From CAVVFX01 sp963747535 (GTDB lineage: Bacteria; Acidobacteriota; Terriglobia; Bryobacterales; Bryobacteraceae): 64,000 nt of DNA. The stretch lies in assembly GCA_963747535.1 (NCBI GenBank), contig CAVVFX010000020.1, positions 496,001 to 560,000 of the forward strand, given 5' to 3'. The translations under genes and the position numbers were made by a program. Below are positions 1 to 11,060 of the stretch, piece after piece; position 1 is the first letter of the stretch, and the number at the start of each line of letters is the position of its first letter. The notes under the pieces are model-generated. The model was not told where the DNA came from and made no database searches. It saw nothing but the letters and a program-made list of their open reading frames with translations.

Positions 1-1819
1 GTCGAGCGGTCCAGCATGACGAAGCCGCGGTCGCTCGAATAGTCGTAATAGACGCCGGCGATGTGCAGGGAGACCCGCGTGGCGCCGAGATTGAGACGCA
101 ACGTGTCGCCGGTGCGGAGGTTGTGCTTGTTGGCAAAGGGCTCGGAGATGATGACGCGATCACGGCCGGGCAACGACGCCAGGACAGCATCGTGATTCCC
201 TTCCCCGGAAAGAAACCGGAGATGGCCATAGCGAAGCAAGACCGCGGTATCGATACCGCCGAGCGTAGCGCGGTCCAGTCCGTAGCGGAACTCCATGGCA
301 TAGAGGACGTCTGTGTCGGCGACGCCTGGAACTTGCGCGGCAATCCGTGGAACTTGGCGCGGCAGCGGTGGTATGACTCCTGCGCCCGAGGGGCCCACGG
401 GAGCAACGTAGAGGTCGGCGCGAAGTTGCGTGTCGAGCCAGAGGAGTACCGTTTCGCGAAAGCTGCCGACCATGATGGCGACGCTGATCATCATGGCAAT
501 AGCGGTGGCCAGCGCGCCGACGACGATGGACGTACGGGCGAGCGAGGCGGTCAGGCTGCGCGCGGCAAGAAGTCCCGGGGCTTGGAAGATGCGGCGAGCC
601 AGCCCGCGAAAGGCGACGACAATCCCGAGCACCGTTAACGGCGAGAGGAAGCCCGCGACACCGATCGACAGCAGCGTCGCGAGGTAGCCCCAGATGGGCT
701 TGCCGTCGACCGGTTCACCGCGCGAGGCCAGGAGCGCCAGAATAGCGAGGCAGGCGGCGATGACCGCGTCACGCATAACGTGCAAGCGGGCTTCGTGTTC
801 ACGCGACCCACGGCTCATGGCTTCGGCCGGGGTCACGCGCATCGCCTCGCGGGCCGGTGCGGCGGCGGAGAAGATCGCCACCAGCGTGCCGGCTCCGAGG
901 GCTTCGAGGCACGAGATCCAGGTGAGTTCGATGGCGCCGGGCCGGCTGCTGGTGTACAGCGCCGAGACCGTCTGCGAAATGAGACCGACGGTGGCCTGCG
1001 CCATGACGCGTCCGAAGGCCAGGCCCAGCAGCGAACCCGCGAGACCCAGGAGGATGGCCTCGCTCAGGAAGAGGAGAAAGACCGCCGGGCGCGAGGTCCC
1101 GAGGGCGCGCAGGATGCCGATCTCAGTACGGCGCCGGACAACGCTGATGGAGATGGTGTTGTAGATGAGGAAGGCGCCAACCACGAGCGAGATGTAGCTG
1201 AGGACGCGCAGGTTCCAGCGAAAAGCTCGCAACATGCGCCGGTTCTCGTCGCTGCGTGCGCCGGGCTTCAGGAGTTCGTAGCCTGCGGGGAGGATGGACC
1301 GGATTTGGCGTTCGGCTGCTTCCAGGTTTTGTTTGGGGTTGAGGAAGATGTCTATGCGGTCCAGGCGTCCGTAGGTTTGGAATATGGTTTGGGCGTCGGC
1401 TATGTCTAAGACTGTGTAATCGTCACCTTTTGCCAGGGGGTCTACTTTGTGGCCGTTGATGGTGATGGGCGCGAGTTTCGCGCTTCGCGCGGACAGACTG
1501 AAGTCTGTGTTACAAGAAAACGGGTCAACGGCGACGTAGACGGATTGGAGCTGCAGGATCGGGCAGAATTTTGCGTTGATGGGGAGGGCGTCGAGTTTGC
1601 CGATGATGCGCTCGTCGAGACCTCCGTTGGCTATGATTTGCAGGTCGATTTTGCCGGTTACGGACTGGAGCGAAGATTCGAATGAGCCTCCGGCCGCGTC
1701 TCCCGCCAGTTCGATCGCGATGACTACTCCTACACCTAGCGCTACCGCCAGAACGGTGAGGCTGGTGCGCAGGAGGTCCCGTCGCAGCGGACGGAGAATC
1801 AGCGTGATGAAGAGACGAA

Positions 1820-1823
<4 letters not shown>
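1..1823 (-). CDS. ABC transporter permease, FtsX/MacB-like (C-terminus beyond window edge)
   Basis: About 607 residues are visible, open to the left edge. Translation begins with GTG at 1823, which overlaps the stop of the ATPase gene (GTGA), so the pair is translationally coupled. An N-terminal membrane segment (VLAVALGVGVVIAIELAG, near residue 30) precedes a large extracytoplasmic domain. Then come the FtsX membrane segments (SYISLVVGAFLIYNT; the RRRTEIGILRALG coupling motif; the hydrophobic stretch after SEAILLGL) and a second periplasmic domain. This is the layout of long double-FtsX permeases that move lipoproteins, lipids or peptides in LolCDE/MacB-like systems; the substrate is unknown. 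A perfect palindrome at 1493-1508 is read in frame inside the first periplasmic domain. The upstream frame (108 codons from 1851) is a shadow. Confidence 0.85.
1493..1508. repeat. Palindromic repeat inside a coding region
   Basis: ACAGACT-GA-AGTCTGT is a perfect 7-bp inverted repeat with a 2-nt loop. It is read in frame in the permease gene and adds no stop. A near copy (one mismatch) lies at 15836-15851. Confidence 0.7.
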
Positions 1824-2497
<674 letters not shown>

Positions 2498-2530
2498 GCT
2501 AGCGCCCCTGTTTCGCGAAAACATTGGGCC

Positions 2531-2557
2531 ACGAATGAACACGAATGAACACGAATA
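2531..2557. repeat. Short direct repeat, 10-bp unit
   Basis: ACGAATGAAC occurs twice in tandem with a third partial copy. It lies just upstream of the ABC ATPase gene, in the 5' half of the gap that separates it from the RND gene. Confidence 0.6.
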
Positions 2558-2816
2558 AGTGGCTGTAAGGTGTTGGTATGGGGCGGGTTACTGAGTCTCG
2601 GGTTCGTTTGGTTGTTTTGCTTCTGCGGGCTGGAATGACGTTTGCGAGGTTCTTGCGGTGTTGGTAACTCCATTCTACTTTCAGCTTACAGGTTCGGTGA
2701 CGGGGGAATTGCGTAAGTGCTTTAGCTTCAGTTGAAAAGTGCTGTGACTGGCGAGGCCGTCCGCGCTGCGTTTATGGCTCGATGTATACTTCTCCTGTCC
2801 GGAGAATTAATCAGTT

Positions 2817-5800
2817 ATGTGGATTGTTCGCCTCGCTCTCGGCCGCCCTTATACGTTCGTCGTGATGGCTGTGCTGATCGCCATCCTCGGCGGCACCGCC
2901 ATCGTTACCATGCCGGTCGATATCTTTCCCTACATCGACATTCCGATCGTCAGCGTGCTGTGGGTGTACTCGGGGCTGTCGCCGGAGGAGATGGAAAAGC
3001 GCGTCGTCACCGGGTTCGAGCGCAGCCTGACTTCGAACGTCAACGACATCGAGCACATCGAATCGCAATCGTACAGCGGCTACGCGGTGGTCCGGATCTT
3101 CTTTCATCCCAACGTCAAGATCGACATGGCGGTGGCGCAGGTAACCGCTACCATGAACACGGCGCTGCGCCAGATGCCGCCGGGAATGTTTCCGGCCAAC
3201 GTTCTGAAGTACGACGCGGCCAGCGTTCCGGTCCTGCAGCTGGGGCTTTCGAGCAACACTCTGACGCGAACAGGAAATCTTCGACATCGGCAACAACTTC
3301 ATCCGCACGCCGCTCGGGACGGTGCAGGGCGCATCGGTTTCTTATCCGTTCGGCGGAAAACAGCGCGCCGTGATGGTGGATTTGAATCTCGACGAGCTGT
3401 ACGCCAAACAGCTTTCGCCGATCGACGTGTCGAATGCCATTAACCTGCAGAACCTGATTCTGCCCGCGGGCACGGCGAAGCTGGCGAACACCGAATACCA
3501 GGTCCGGGTCAACAGCAGCCCTACGATCCTGGACGAGTTGAACAATCTGCCCATCAAGACGGTCAACGGCGCGACGGTCTACATCAAGGACGTGGCGCAG
3601 GTGCACGACGGCTATTCCGTGCAGAACAATATCGTGCGCACCAACGGATCGCGCGGCGTGCTGATCACGATCACGCGCAACGGCAAAGCCTCCACGCTGG
3701 CCATCGTGAATGCGGTGAAGGCGGCGCTGCCGCGGATTCTGGCCAATGTTCCGCCGGAACTGAAGGTGGTCGCGCTGGCGGACCAGTCGGTTTTCGTGCG
3801 GGCTTCCATCCAGGGCGTGGTGCGCGAGGCGCTGATTGCCGCCGGCCTCACGGGCCTGATGATCCTGCTGTTTCTGGGAAGCTGGCGCAGCACGCTGATC
3901 GTGTGCATTTCGATTCCGCTTTCGATCCTGACCTCGCTGTGCATCCTGAGCCTGCTGGGCGAGACCATCAACGTGATGACGCTGGGAGGCCTGGCGCTGG
4001 CGGTCGGCATCCTGGTGGACGACGCGCACGGTGGAGATCGAGAACACGCACCGCAATATCGCGCATGCGGAAGCCGATGGTGCGCGCGGTGCTGGATGGC
4101 GCGTCGCAGATCGCGGTTCCGACGTTTGTGGCGACGCTTTCGATCTGCATCGTGTTCGTGCCGGTGTTGCTGCTGACCGGAACGGCGCGGTATCTGTTTA
4201 CGCCGCTGGCCATGGCGGTGGTGTTCGCGATGCTGGCTTCGTATCTGCTGTCGCGCACGCTGGTCCCGACCATGATGGTGCACCTTCTGGAGACTGAAAT
4301 CGATTTCTACAGGGAAGCCAAAGGCCTGCAGCCAAAACGCGAAGGAGTCCTGAAGCGGGTACATCATCTGTTCAACGCCATGTTCGAAGGGCTGCGCTTC
4401 CGTTATATGGGACTGCTCGATTGGTCGCTGCGCCATCGCGGGCGGGTCCTGGCGGCGTTCATGGGGTTCTCGATCGCTTCGCTGGGGCTCGGCTTTCTGG
4501 TGGGCGAGGATTTCTTTCCCCACGTGGATGCGGGGCAGATGCGGCTGCATGCGCGCGGTCCGGCGGGCACGCGCATCGAAGAGACCGAGGTGCGGTTCGC
4601 CGAGTTGGAGCAGGAGATCCGGGCCGTGATTCCGGCGGATGAGATCGACATGCTGATCGACAACATCGGCATCCCGAACAGTTGGCCGGCCATCGCACAA
4701 GGAGACATTCCGACCATCTCCAGCGCCGACGGCGAGATGCTGATTTCGTTGAACAAAGAGAAGCACGCGCCGACGCGCGACTACGAGGTGAAGCTGCGCA
4801 AGCGGCTGCGCGAGAAGTTCCCGGACATGACTTTCTTCTTCCAGCCCGCCGAACATCACCAGCCAGATTGTGAACTTCGGCCTGCCCGGCGCCGATCGAT
4901 CTGCAGGTGGTGGGACGGAACGCGGAAGCGAATTACAAGATCGCCCAGAAGCTGGCGCGACGGATCGCGCAGCATTCCAGGCGCGGCCGACGTGCACGTG
5001 CACCAGGTGGTCGACGCAGCCGGAGATCGACCTGAACGTGGATCGCGAGAAAGCCGCGCAACTGGGTTTGACGCAGCGCGACGTCACCAGCAGCATGCTG
5101 ATCTCGCTCAGCGGCAGCGGCACGGTGGCGCCGAATTACTGGTTGAACTGGGCGAACGGCGTCAGCTACAGCGTTGGCGTGCAGACGCCGCAATACCGGA
5201 TCGATTCGCTGGACGCGCTGCTGCGCACGCCGATCTCGCCGATGACCAGCGTGGTGAGCAGCACCACGCCGGGATCGCAGGCGGGAGCGTCGGCGGCGGC
5301 GAACAGCTTCGTCGGCGCATCACCGAACGGCGCATCCGCAGGCCTATGGAAATCCGGGGGCCATGGCGGGCACCACGCAACTTGCTGTCGAACCTGGTGA
5401 CGGTGAAACGGAACTTATGCTCCGGTGATCGTGAATCACTACAATGTCTGGCCGGTGTTCGACGTGTATGCGAACGTCGACCGGCGCGATCTGGGCGGCG
5501 TGGGCGCGGAGGTCGAGAAGATCATGCGGGAGGAAGAACCGCATCTGCCGCGCGGCACGACGTTCAACCTGCGCGGGCAGGTGGAAACCATGCAATCATC
5601 CTTTTTCCGGCTGGCGCTGGGCATGATTTTCGCGGTGGTGCTGGTGTATCTGCTGATGACCGTCAACTTCCAGTCGTGGCTCGATCCCTTCATCATTCTG
5701 ACGGCGCTGCCGGGCGCGATTGCCGGTATCCTGTGGATGCTGTTCCTGACCGGTACCACGCTGAGCGTCCCCTCCCTGATGGGGGCTATCATGTGCATTG

Positions 5801-6153
5801 GCGTGGCGACAGCGAATAGTATTCTGATGGTGACTTTTGCCAACGACGAGCGTGAAACGTCGCCTTCGGCGCGCGAAGCGATGCTCTCCGCGGGCTATGC
5901 GCGCATGCGGCCGGTGCTGATGACGGCGACTGCGATGATTCTCGGCATGCTGCCCATGGCGCTTGGCCTGGGAGAAGGCGGAGAGCAGAACGCTCCGCTG
6001 GGCCGCGCGGTGATCGGCGGGCTGATGTTCGCAACGGTGACGACTTTGTTCGTAGTTCCGATCATTTACAGTTATCTGCGGACGAAGCCTCCGGTGGATC
6101 ACGAGCGCCGGCTGGAGGAGAGGGAGAAGGAAGGGATTTTGGCGCCCGCATGA
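2817..6153 (+). pseudogene. RND efflux pump (HAE1/MMPL-like inner-membrane transporter) broken by ten +1 frameshifts
   Basis: Joined across frames this is a normal RND transporter of about 1100 residues. It starts MWIVRLALGRPYTFVVMAV, has the first periplasmic loop (VDIFPYIDIPIVSVLW), the TM4 motif with paired Asp (GILVDDATVEIENTHR) and TM segments to the end at 6153. The reading frame shifts near 3267, 4027, 4061, 4851, 4888, 4973, 5016, 5344, 5384 and 5415. Removing one base at each point restores the family sequence, for example ADVHVHQVVDQPEIDLNVDR around 5016. No deletion and no point-mutation stop is needed. As written, the product would be cut short soon after 3267. Either the gene has decayed or the sequence has local errors. 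The last 243 codons (from 5425) are in one frame and overlap the fusion-protein start (ATGA at 6150). Confidence 0.85.
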
Positions 6154-7583
6154 AGCCCGCAATGGAATCCAAGAGGCCCGACGAGCAGGGACTGCCGGTT
6201 GATCCCGCGGAGGCGCGTCCGCACGCGGACGGACCGATTCACAACCGGTCCGCAGGTTACCCATCTGCCTCACAGGCGGGTGGAGAAACAACGGAGGATG
6301 GCTTGCGCCGGGAGAATCGCGAGCTGCAGCGGCAACTTGACGAATTGAAGCACCCGTCCTACTGGCGGCCGTCCAGTGTCACGATATGGGCGATCTTTCT
6401 GGGGCTGGCGGTGCTCGTCGTGGTGGCATTCTTCGCGGGTTACATCCCGCTCGAAAACAGGCGGGCGGTGATCGCCGGCGAGGCGCGCGAGGAGCGGGAA
6501 GCACTGCCGCGGGTGGACGTGATCGAGGTGAAGCGATCCGGGCGGAAGAGCGAACTGGAACTACCGGGCAATATCGAGGCCATTATGGAGGCTCCGATTC
6601 TGGCGCGCGCCGATGGATACATCGAGCGTCGCCTGGTGGACATTGGAGATCGCGTACGAGCGGGCCAGGAAGTGGCGGCAATCGACACTCCGGAACTGGA
6701 GCAGCAGGTGCTGCAGGCGAAGGCCACTATCCAGCAGGTTCAGGCGGCGGTCGAACTCGCGCAGGCCAATCTCCAGCAGGGCAAGGCGGACACGGAACTG
6801 GCGCGAGTCACGGCCCAGCGCACCGGCAACCTGCTGACCAAGGGCGCAGTGTCGCGGCAGGAGGACGATACCAACCAGGCGCAGTATCAATCCAAACTGG
6901 CGAACCTGCAGGCGCTCGAAAAAGCCATTAGCGTGCAGCGCAGCAATCTGGCGGCGGCGCAGGCCAACGAAGCGCGTCTCGACAAGATGTTGAGCTACCG
7001 GATCGTGCGGGCGCCTTTCGACGGCGTAATCACGCTGCGGAACGTCGATGTGGGCGCGCTGGTGAATGCCGGCAGCACGCTGCTGTACCGGATCGCGCAG
7101 ACCGGCACGCTACGCACTTACCTCAACGTGCCGCAGGCTTATGCCGATGCGGTGCGTCCTGGATTGGCGGCCCGGCTCACCGTTTCCAACCTGCCGGGAC
7201 GCCAGTTCCTGGGCACGGTGGCAAGGACTGCGAATGCGCTCGATCCTGGCAGCCGTACGCTGCTGGTGGAAGTGCAAGTTCCGAACGCTGACAATGTGCT
7301 GATGCCGGGGATGTACGCACGGGTTGACTTGTCCAGTGCCCGGGTGGATCCGCCGCTGCTGGTGCCGAGCGAGGCGCTGATGGTGCGGGCGAACGGCTCA
7401 CAGGTCGCGGTGGTGCTGGCGGATCACACGGTCCATCTACAGAAGGTGGAGATTGGCCGGGACTTCGGCGATCATCTGGAAGTGATTGCCGGTCTGGAGG
7501 CAGGGGCGATGATTATCCTGAATCCGGGTGACGGGGTCCAGGAAGGGCACAAGGTCGATCCGGCAAAGCAGGCTGGGAAGTAA
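6150..7583 (+). CDS. RND-type membrane fusion protein (HlyD/AcrA family)
   Basis: Periplasmic adaptor of 477 residues that would bridge the RND pump and a TolC-type channel. The first ~70 residues are polar and cytoplasmic. A single membrane anchor lies at about residues 77-98 (VTIWAIFLGLAVLVVVAFF). A split biotinyl-lipoyl domain follows (ILARADGYIERRLVDIGDRVRAGQ and YRIVRAPFDGVITLRNVDVG) around a long alpha-helical hairpin rich in Q, A and L, then beta-barrel and membrane-proximal domains (ALMVRANGSQVAVV). ATG 6150 overlaps the pump stop; ATG 6162 is an alternative. The gene is intact, unlike the pump gene in front of it. Confidence 0.9.
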   Translation: MKPAMESKRPDEQGLPVDPAEARPHADGPIHNRSAGYPSASQAGGETTEDGLRRENRELQRQLDELKHPSYWRPSSVTIWAIFLGLAVLVVVAFFAGYIPLENRRAVIAGEAREEREALPRVDVIEVKRSGRKSELELPGNIEAIMEAPILARADGYIERRLVDIGDRVRAGQEVAAIDTPELEQQVLQAKATIQQVQAAVELAQANLQQGKADTELARVTAQRTGNLLTKGAVSRQEDDTNQAQYQSKLANLQALEKAISVQRSNLAAAQANEARLDKMLSYRIVRAPFDGVITLRNVDVGALVNAGSTLLYRIAQTGTLRTYLNVPQAYADAVRPGLAARLTVSNLPGRQFLGTVARTANALDPGSRTLLVEVQVPNADNVLMPGMYARVDLSSARVDPPLLVPSEALMVRANGSQVAVVLADHTVHLQKVEIGRDFGDHLEVIAGLEAGAMIILNPGDGVQEGHKVDPAKQAGK

Positions 7584-7585
7584 GC

Positions 7586-7630
7586 GGCTGCTGCGCAGCC
7601 GGACAGACCACGAAGAACGATGGTCTGTCC
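7586..7630 (+). repeat. Two-hairpin repeat, copy A
   Basis: Hairpin 1 is GGCTGC-TGC-GCAGCC (7586-7600). Hairpin 2 is GGACAGACCA (7601-7610), loop CGAAGAACGA, TGGTCTGTCC (7621-7630). It begins 3 bp after the fusion-protein stop, between that gene and the convergent tolC-like gene. Relative to the commonest form, both stem-2 arms have changed and pairing is kept. Confidence 0.85.
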
Positions 7631-7654
7631 TACGGGTTTACCTCAAGGCCGGGT

Positions 7655-8932
7655 TTATCTCAAGGCTGCGATGATTTGTCCGGTCTGGCGCAAGACGTTG
7701 AATTGCGCGCGCTCGACGGACGCGTCGGCATCGTAGAAGGCGATCCACTTTTCGTCTTCCGCGAAGTGGGCTTCTTCAACCTGGCGCATCGCCACGCGGC
7801 CTTCGCCGGCCTGGGCCAGGACGATGGAAAGCTGCTCGCGCGCCAACTGAAGGTCAGCCTGCGCCAGTTCCCGCGCCGTCCTGGCCTTCTCGACATCGAG
7901 GTAGGCGCTATGGAGGTCGAGCGTGATCCGGTCTTGCAACTGTTTCTTTTCGATCCGCATATGCGCTATCTCTTCCTCGGCTAGCGCGGCCTGGGCCTTT
8001 ACGCCGGGGCCAGGCATAATCGGAACCTGGATGGATACGCCGATCTCGCCGTTGTTGGGTTGGAATTGCCGAAAATATTGACTGTAGTGGTTGTAGCTCG
8101 CGAAAAGCGCGTACTGAGCGATCAGGTCGACCCGGGGATAGCGGGCGGCGTGGTCCGATTTGATTTCGAGACCCTTAGCCATCATGGCCGATTCCAATTT
8201 CCTGATGTCCTTGTTGGACGCAAGCGCCGTTTCAAGCGCGGCGGCTTCGGTGGCCGGAGTTGGCGGCGCGGGCCGGTCGGCGTCGGCCGCCCGCACCAGG
8301 TCTTCCGGCGAGCGTCCCAGAGCCACGGCCAGTTGCCGTTCCGCCATGTCCTGATCGTCGATCAAGGAGCTGAGGCGCTGCCTGGCTTTCAGTATGTTCA
8401 CGTTTGCGCGAGTGTTTTCGATGGGCAGTTCTTTGCCTTCTTCGACGCGCGCGGCGACGGCTTTCGAAATTTTTATGAGTTCCTCAACCTCGCGCGAGGC
8501 GGCGTCGCTCAGGCGGCGCGCGCGGTCGGCGTCGAGATAGAGTGACACCACGCGATAGGCCACCTCGTCGCTTTTCGATCCGGTTGCGATTTCCGCTCCG
8601 CGGGCATTTTCCCGGGCCTGCGCGACCAGATAACTCTGCCGCTTGTTATAGAGAAACTGGCTGGCGACCGCTTGTACGATAGACGGTCCCGAGCCTTCGA
8701 CGCTGAGAGGATAGCCGTTGGTATAGGCAGCGCCGGAACCTGCATTAACTTTCGGACTGAAAGGATCCTTCATGACCCGGACACTCAACTCGGCCTTCAA
8801 CTCATCAATGCGGGCCAGCGCGATGTCGGGGTTTTGCTGCAGGGCAATATTCACCGCCTGTTTCATCGTCACGGTGATCGTTTCGGCATGCAGAAAGGGA
8901 ATGAAAAAGGGCAAAAGCCACCATCTGGACAT
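7655..8932 (-). CDS. TolC-family outer-membrane efflux channel
   Basis: Outer-membrane protein of about 425 residues with a signal peptide (MSRWWLLPFFIPFLHA) followed by ETITVTMKQAVNIALQQNPDIALARIDELKAE, the usual start of mature TolC-type proteins. Two long heptad-rich helical repeats follow (about residues 30-220 and 235-425). ATG 8932 starts the signal peptide; an upstream in-frame start at 8956 would add eight residues before it. It converges on the RND gene pair and is the probable third part of that efflux system, although it needs its own promoter. Confidence 0.9.
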   Translation of the reverse strand: MSRWWLLPFFIPFLHAETITVTMKQAVNIALQQNPDIALARIDELKAELSVRVMKDPFSPKVNAGSGAAYTNGYPLSVEGSGPSIVQAVASQFLYNKRQSYLVAQARENARGAEIATGSKSDEVAYRVVSLYLDADRARRLSDAASREVEELIKISKAVAARVEEGKELPIENTRANVNILKARQRLSSLIDDQDMAERQLAVALGRSPEDLVRAADADRPAPPTPATEAAALETALASNKDIRKLESAMMAKGLEIKSDHAARYPRVDLIAQYALFASYNHYSQYFRQFQPNNGEIGVSIQVPIMPGPGVKAQAALAEEEIAHMRIEKKQLQDRITLDLHSAYLDVEKARTARELAQADLQLAREQLSIVLAQAGEGRVAMRQVEEAHFAEDEKWIAFYDADASVERAQFNVLRQTGQIIAALR

Positions 8933-8971
8933 ATATCCAGATTGTACGCGGCGCACGCTCCGGACTGCGCC

Positions 8972-10846
8972 TCAACCGAGAGTGAAGAAGAAAGTGGCCC
9001 CGCGGCCTACCTCCGCTTCCGCTGAAATGGTGCCGCCGTGCCTGTGAATCACGCGTTGAACAATAGCCAGGCCGATGCCGGTGCCTTCAAATTCACTTTC
9101 GCGATGCAGCCGCTGGAACGGGCCAAACAGGTTGCCGGCGTGCTCCATGGAGAAACCGGCGCCGTTGTCGCGAACGAAATAGACGGTCTTTCCCGGACCT
9201 TCAAGCGAGCCAACTTCGATGTGTGGGTTGGCCTGATTGCCGGTAAACTTCCAGGCATTGCCCAACAGGTTGTCGAGCGCGACGCGAAGGAGGCGCGGGT
9301 CTGCCTGGACCATCAAGCGGTCCTCAATTTCCACCAATACTTTCCGATCGGGCGACTGGTTGCGCAGTTCGTCCGTGACCAGGTGGGCGAGCCGGCTCAT
9401 ATCCACGGGTTGTCGAATCAATTCGGCGCGGGAGATGCGGGAGAGATCGAGCAGGTCCTGGATCAGATTCGCCATGCGCTCCGCCGCGGCGCTCATTTTC
9501 CGGATGTATCGTACGCCGGTGTCATCGATAACTTTGCCGGCATACTCCCGCAGCAGGATCTGGCCGAAACCATCAATCGATCGCAGCGGCGCGCGCAGGT
9601 CGTGCGAGATCGAGTAGGCGAACGCCTCGAGTTCCCGGTTGGCCTCGTGCAATTGAGTGGTGCGCTCCTGCACTCTCTTTTCGAGAGTGGCGTACATCTC
9701 AGACAGTTGCCGCTCCGCGCGTCTGCTATCAGTTACATCACGGTTGCTTTCCAACACCAGGAGGCGCCCGTCCTCCCGAACCACCTTGTGGTGGCTCTCG
9801 ACGATAATGATCCGCCCGTCTTTAGTCGTGTGGGTGAGTTCGCCCTCCCAAGATCCGCTTTGCGCGACTCGCGCCTCGAACTCATTTACCGGCAATGGCT
9901 GTTTCGTTTGCAGCAGGTCGTGGCTGCGCCGGCCCATCGCTTCTTCACGGCTGTAACCGTAGAGCGCTTCGGCGGCGCGATTCCAATAGACGATGCCGCC
10001 TCCGAGTTCCCATGCGAAGATGGGCTCCTGCGCCTGGTCGAGAAGATCGGCCTGGAGCATGACCGCCTGCTGGGCGGCCTTCCGGTCCGAAATATCTTCG
10101 ACCACCGAAATGAAGTACCTGGGCTCGTGCGCATCTCCCCGCACCAGTGAAACGGTGAGATTTGCCCAGACCGCGGAGCCGTCCTTGCGAAGGTACCGCT
10201 TCTCCATGGAATAAGTTTCGATCGTGCCTGCCAGAAGCGCGCGTACATTCTCCCAATCCGCGGCGATATCGTCCGGATGGCTGATGGCGGCGAAATCAGT
10301 GGCAAGCAATTCATCCCGCGAAAGCCCCAGGATGTCGCAGAGACGGCGATTCACGCGGAGCCAGCGTCCATCCAGGCCAACCTGCGCAATCCCGACGGCC
10401 GCCTGCTCGAACGTCGCGCGAAATCTTTCCTCACTTTCGCGCAACTCGTGTTGCGCCTGCGTTTGCCCGGTGATCTCACGGGCGATTTTTAGAGCGCCCA
10501 CGATCTTGCCATCACGGTCGCGAATGGGGGAGACCGTAAGGACAACGCGGATGGACACGCCGTCCTTGCGGGCGCGAGCCGTCTCATAGTGATCGACCAG
10601 GCCTCCCCGTTGCACGACGTTCATGATCTGCGGCATGTCGTCCGGGATTTCCGGCGGCTGGAGGATAGTGATTGGCTGGCCGACGGCCTCTTGCGCAGTG
10701 AATCCGAAGATGCGCTCGGCGCCGCGGTTCCAACTGGTGATGACGCCATTGAGGTCTTTGCCGATGATGGCGTCGTCCGAGTTGTCGACGATCGCGGCGA
10801 GACGTGCGCCGGCTTCGAAGGATCGAGAGTGGGTTGGTCGCGGCAA
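8972..10846 (-). CDS. PAS-domain sensor histidine kinase
   Basis: A soluble kinase of 624 residues with no membrane segment. It carries three PAS domains (about residues 12-128, 138-258 and 262-378), each followed by PAC-like sequence (KIVGALKIAREITG; YFISVVEDISDRK; LLVLESNRDVTD). A coiled coil follows, then the HisKA domain with phosphoacceptor His415 (YSISHDLRAPLRS) and an HATPase domain with N-box (NLLGNAWKFT) and G-boxes (DNGAGFS; GTGIGLAIV). The wording resembles the kinase module of phytochrome-type sensors. Start is TTG at 10846, the only plausible start before PAS 1. No receiver or regulator gene is adjacent, so its partner is elsewhere. Confidence 0.9.
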   Translation of the reverse strand: MPRPTHSRSFEAGARLAAIVDNSDDAIIGKDLNGVITSWNRGAERIFGFTAQEAVGQPITILQPPEIPDDMPQIMNVVQRGGLVDHYETARARKDGVSIRVVLTVSPIRDRDGKIVGALKIAREITGQTQAQHELRESEERFRATFEQAAVGIAQVGLDGRWLRVNRRLCDILGLSRDELLATDFAAISHPDDIAADWENVRALLAGTIETYSMEKRYLRKDGSAVWANLTVSLVRGDAHEPRYFISVVEDISDRKAAQQAVMLQADLLDQAQEPIFAWELGGGIVYWNRAAEALYGYSREEAMGRRSHDLLQTKQPLPVNEFEARVAQSGSWEGELTHTTKDGRIIIVESHHKVVREDGRLLVLESNRDVTDSRRAERQLSEMYATLEKRVQERTTQLHEANRELEAFAYSISHDLRAPLRSIDGFGQILLREYAGKVIDDTGVRYIRKMSAAAERMANLIQDLLDLSRISRAELIRQPVDMSRLAHLVTDELRNQSPDRKVLVEIEDRLMVQADPRLLRVALDNLLGNAWKFTGNQANPHIEVGSLEGPGKTVYFVRDNGAGFSMEHAGNLFGPFQRLHRESEFEGTGIGLAIVQRVIHRHGGTISAEAEVGRGATFFFTLG

Positions 10847-10938
10847 TGAATTGTTTTCAGGGGCGAATTGGGACGCAGTTTTAATGGTAACGTCTCGTGG
10901 TGAGAATGTGCTGAGAGACTTTAGTCAGTTCGGCAACA

Positions 10939-10983
10939 GGCTGCTTTCGCAGCCGACAGACCACAAAAAACGATGGTCTGTCG
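10939..10983 (+). repeat. Two-hairpin repeat, copy B
   Basis: Hairpin 1 is GGCTGCTTTCGCAGCC. Hairpin 2 is CGACAGACCA, loop CAAAAAACGA, TGGTCTGTCG, fully paired and compensated at two positions relative to the common form. The right arm is followed by a duplicated GGTCTGTCG (to 10992). It lies in the 214-bp gap downstream of the rraA-like stop; the rest of that gap holds nothing I recognise. Confidence 0.8.
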
Positions 10984-11060
10984 GGTCTGTCGTACGGTGG
11001 GAGGGTAAGAGGCACGGACTGAAGAGAGGCAATTCAAACATTGGACACCTGAAGTCCGGG

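Noticed and set aside
63..1409. Several plus-strand frames at the left end
   Set aside because: All oppose the ABC permease, whose minus frame is continuous from 1823 to the edge with FtsX motifs.
3612..5123. 503-codon minus-strand frame opposite the RND gene
   Set aside because: It is rich in Arg and His without family motifs. It exists because of high GC codon bias opposite the pump sequence.
3250..5430. Programmed ribosomal frameshifting in the RND gene
   Set aside because: Ten +1 sites without slippery sequences or a shared signal are not compatible with a programmed event.
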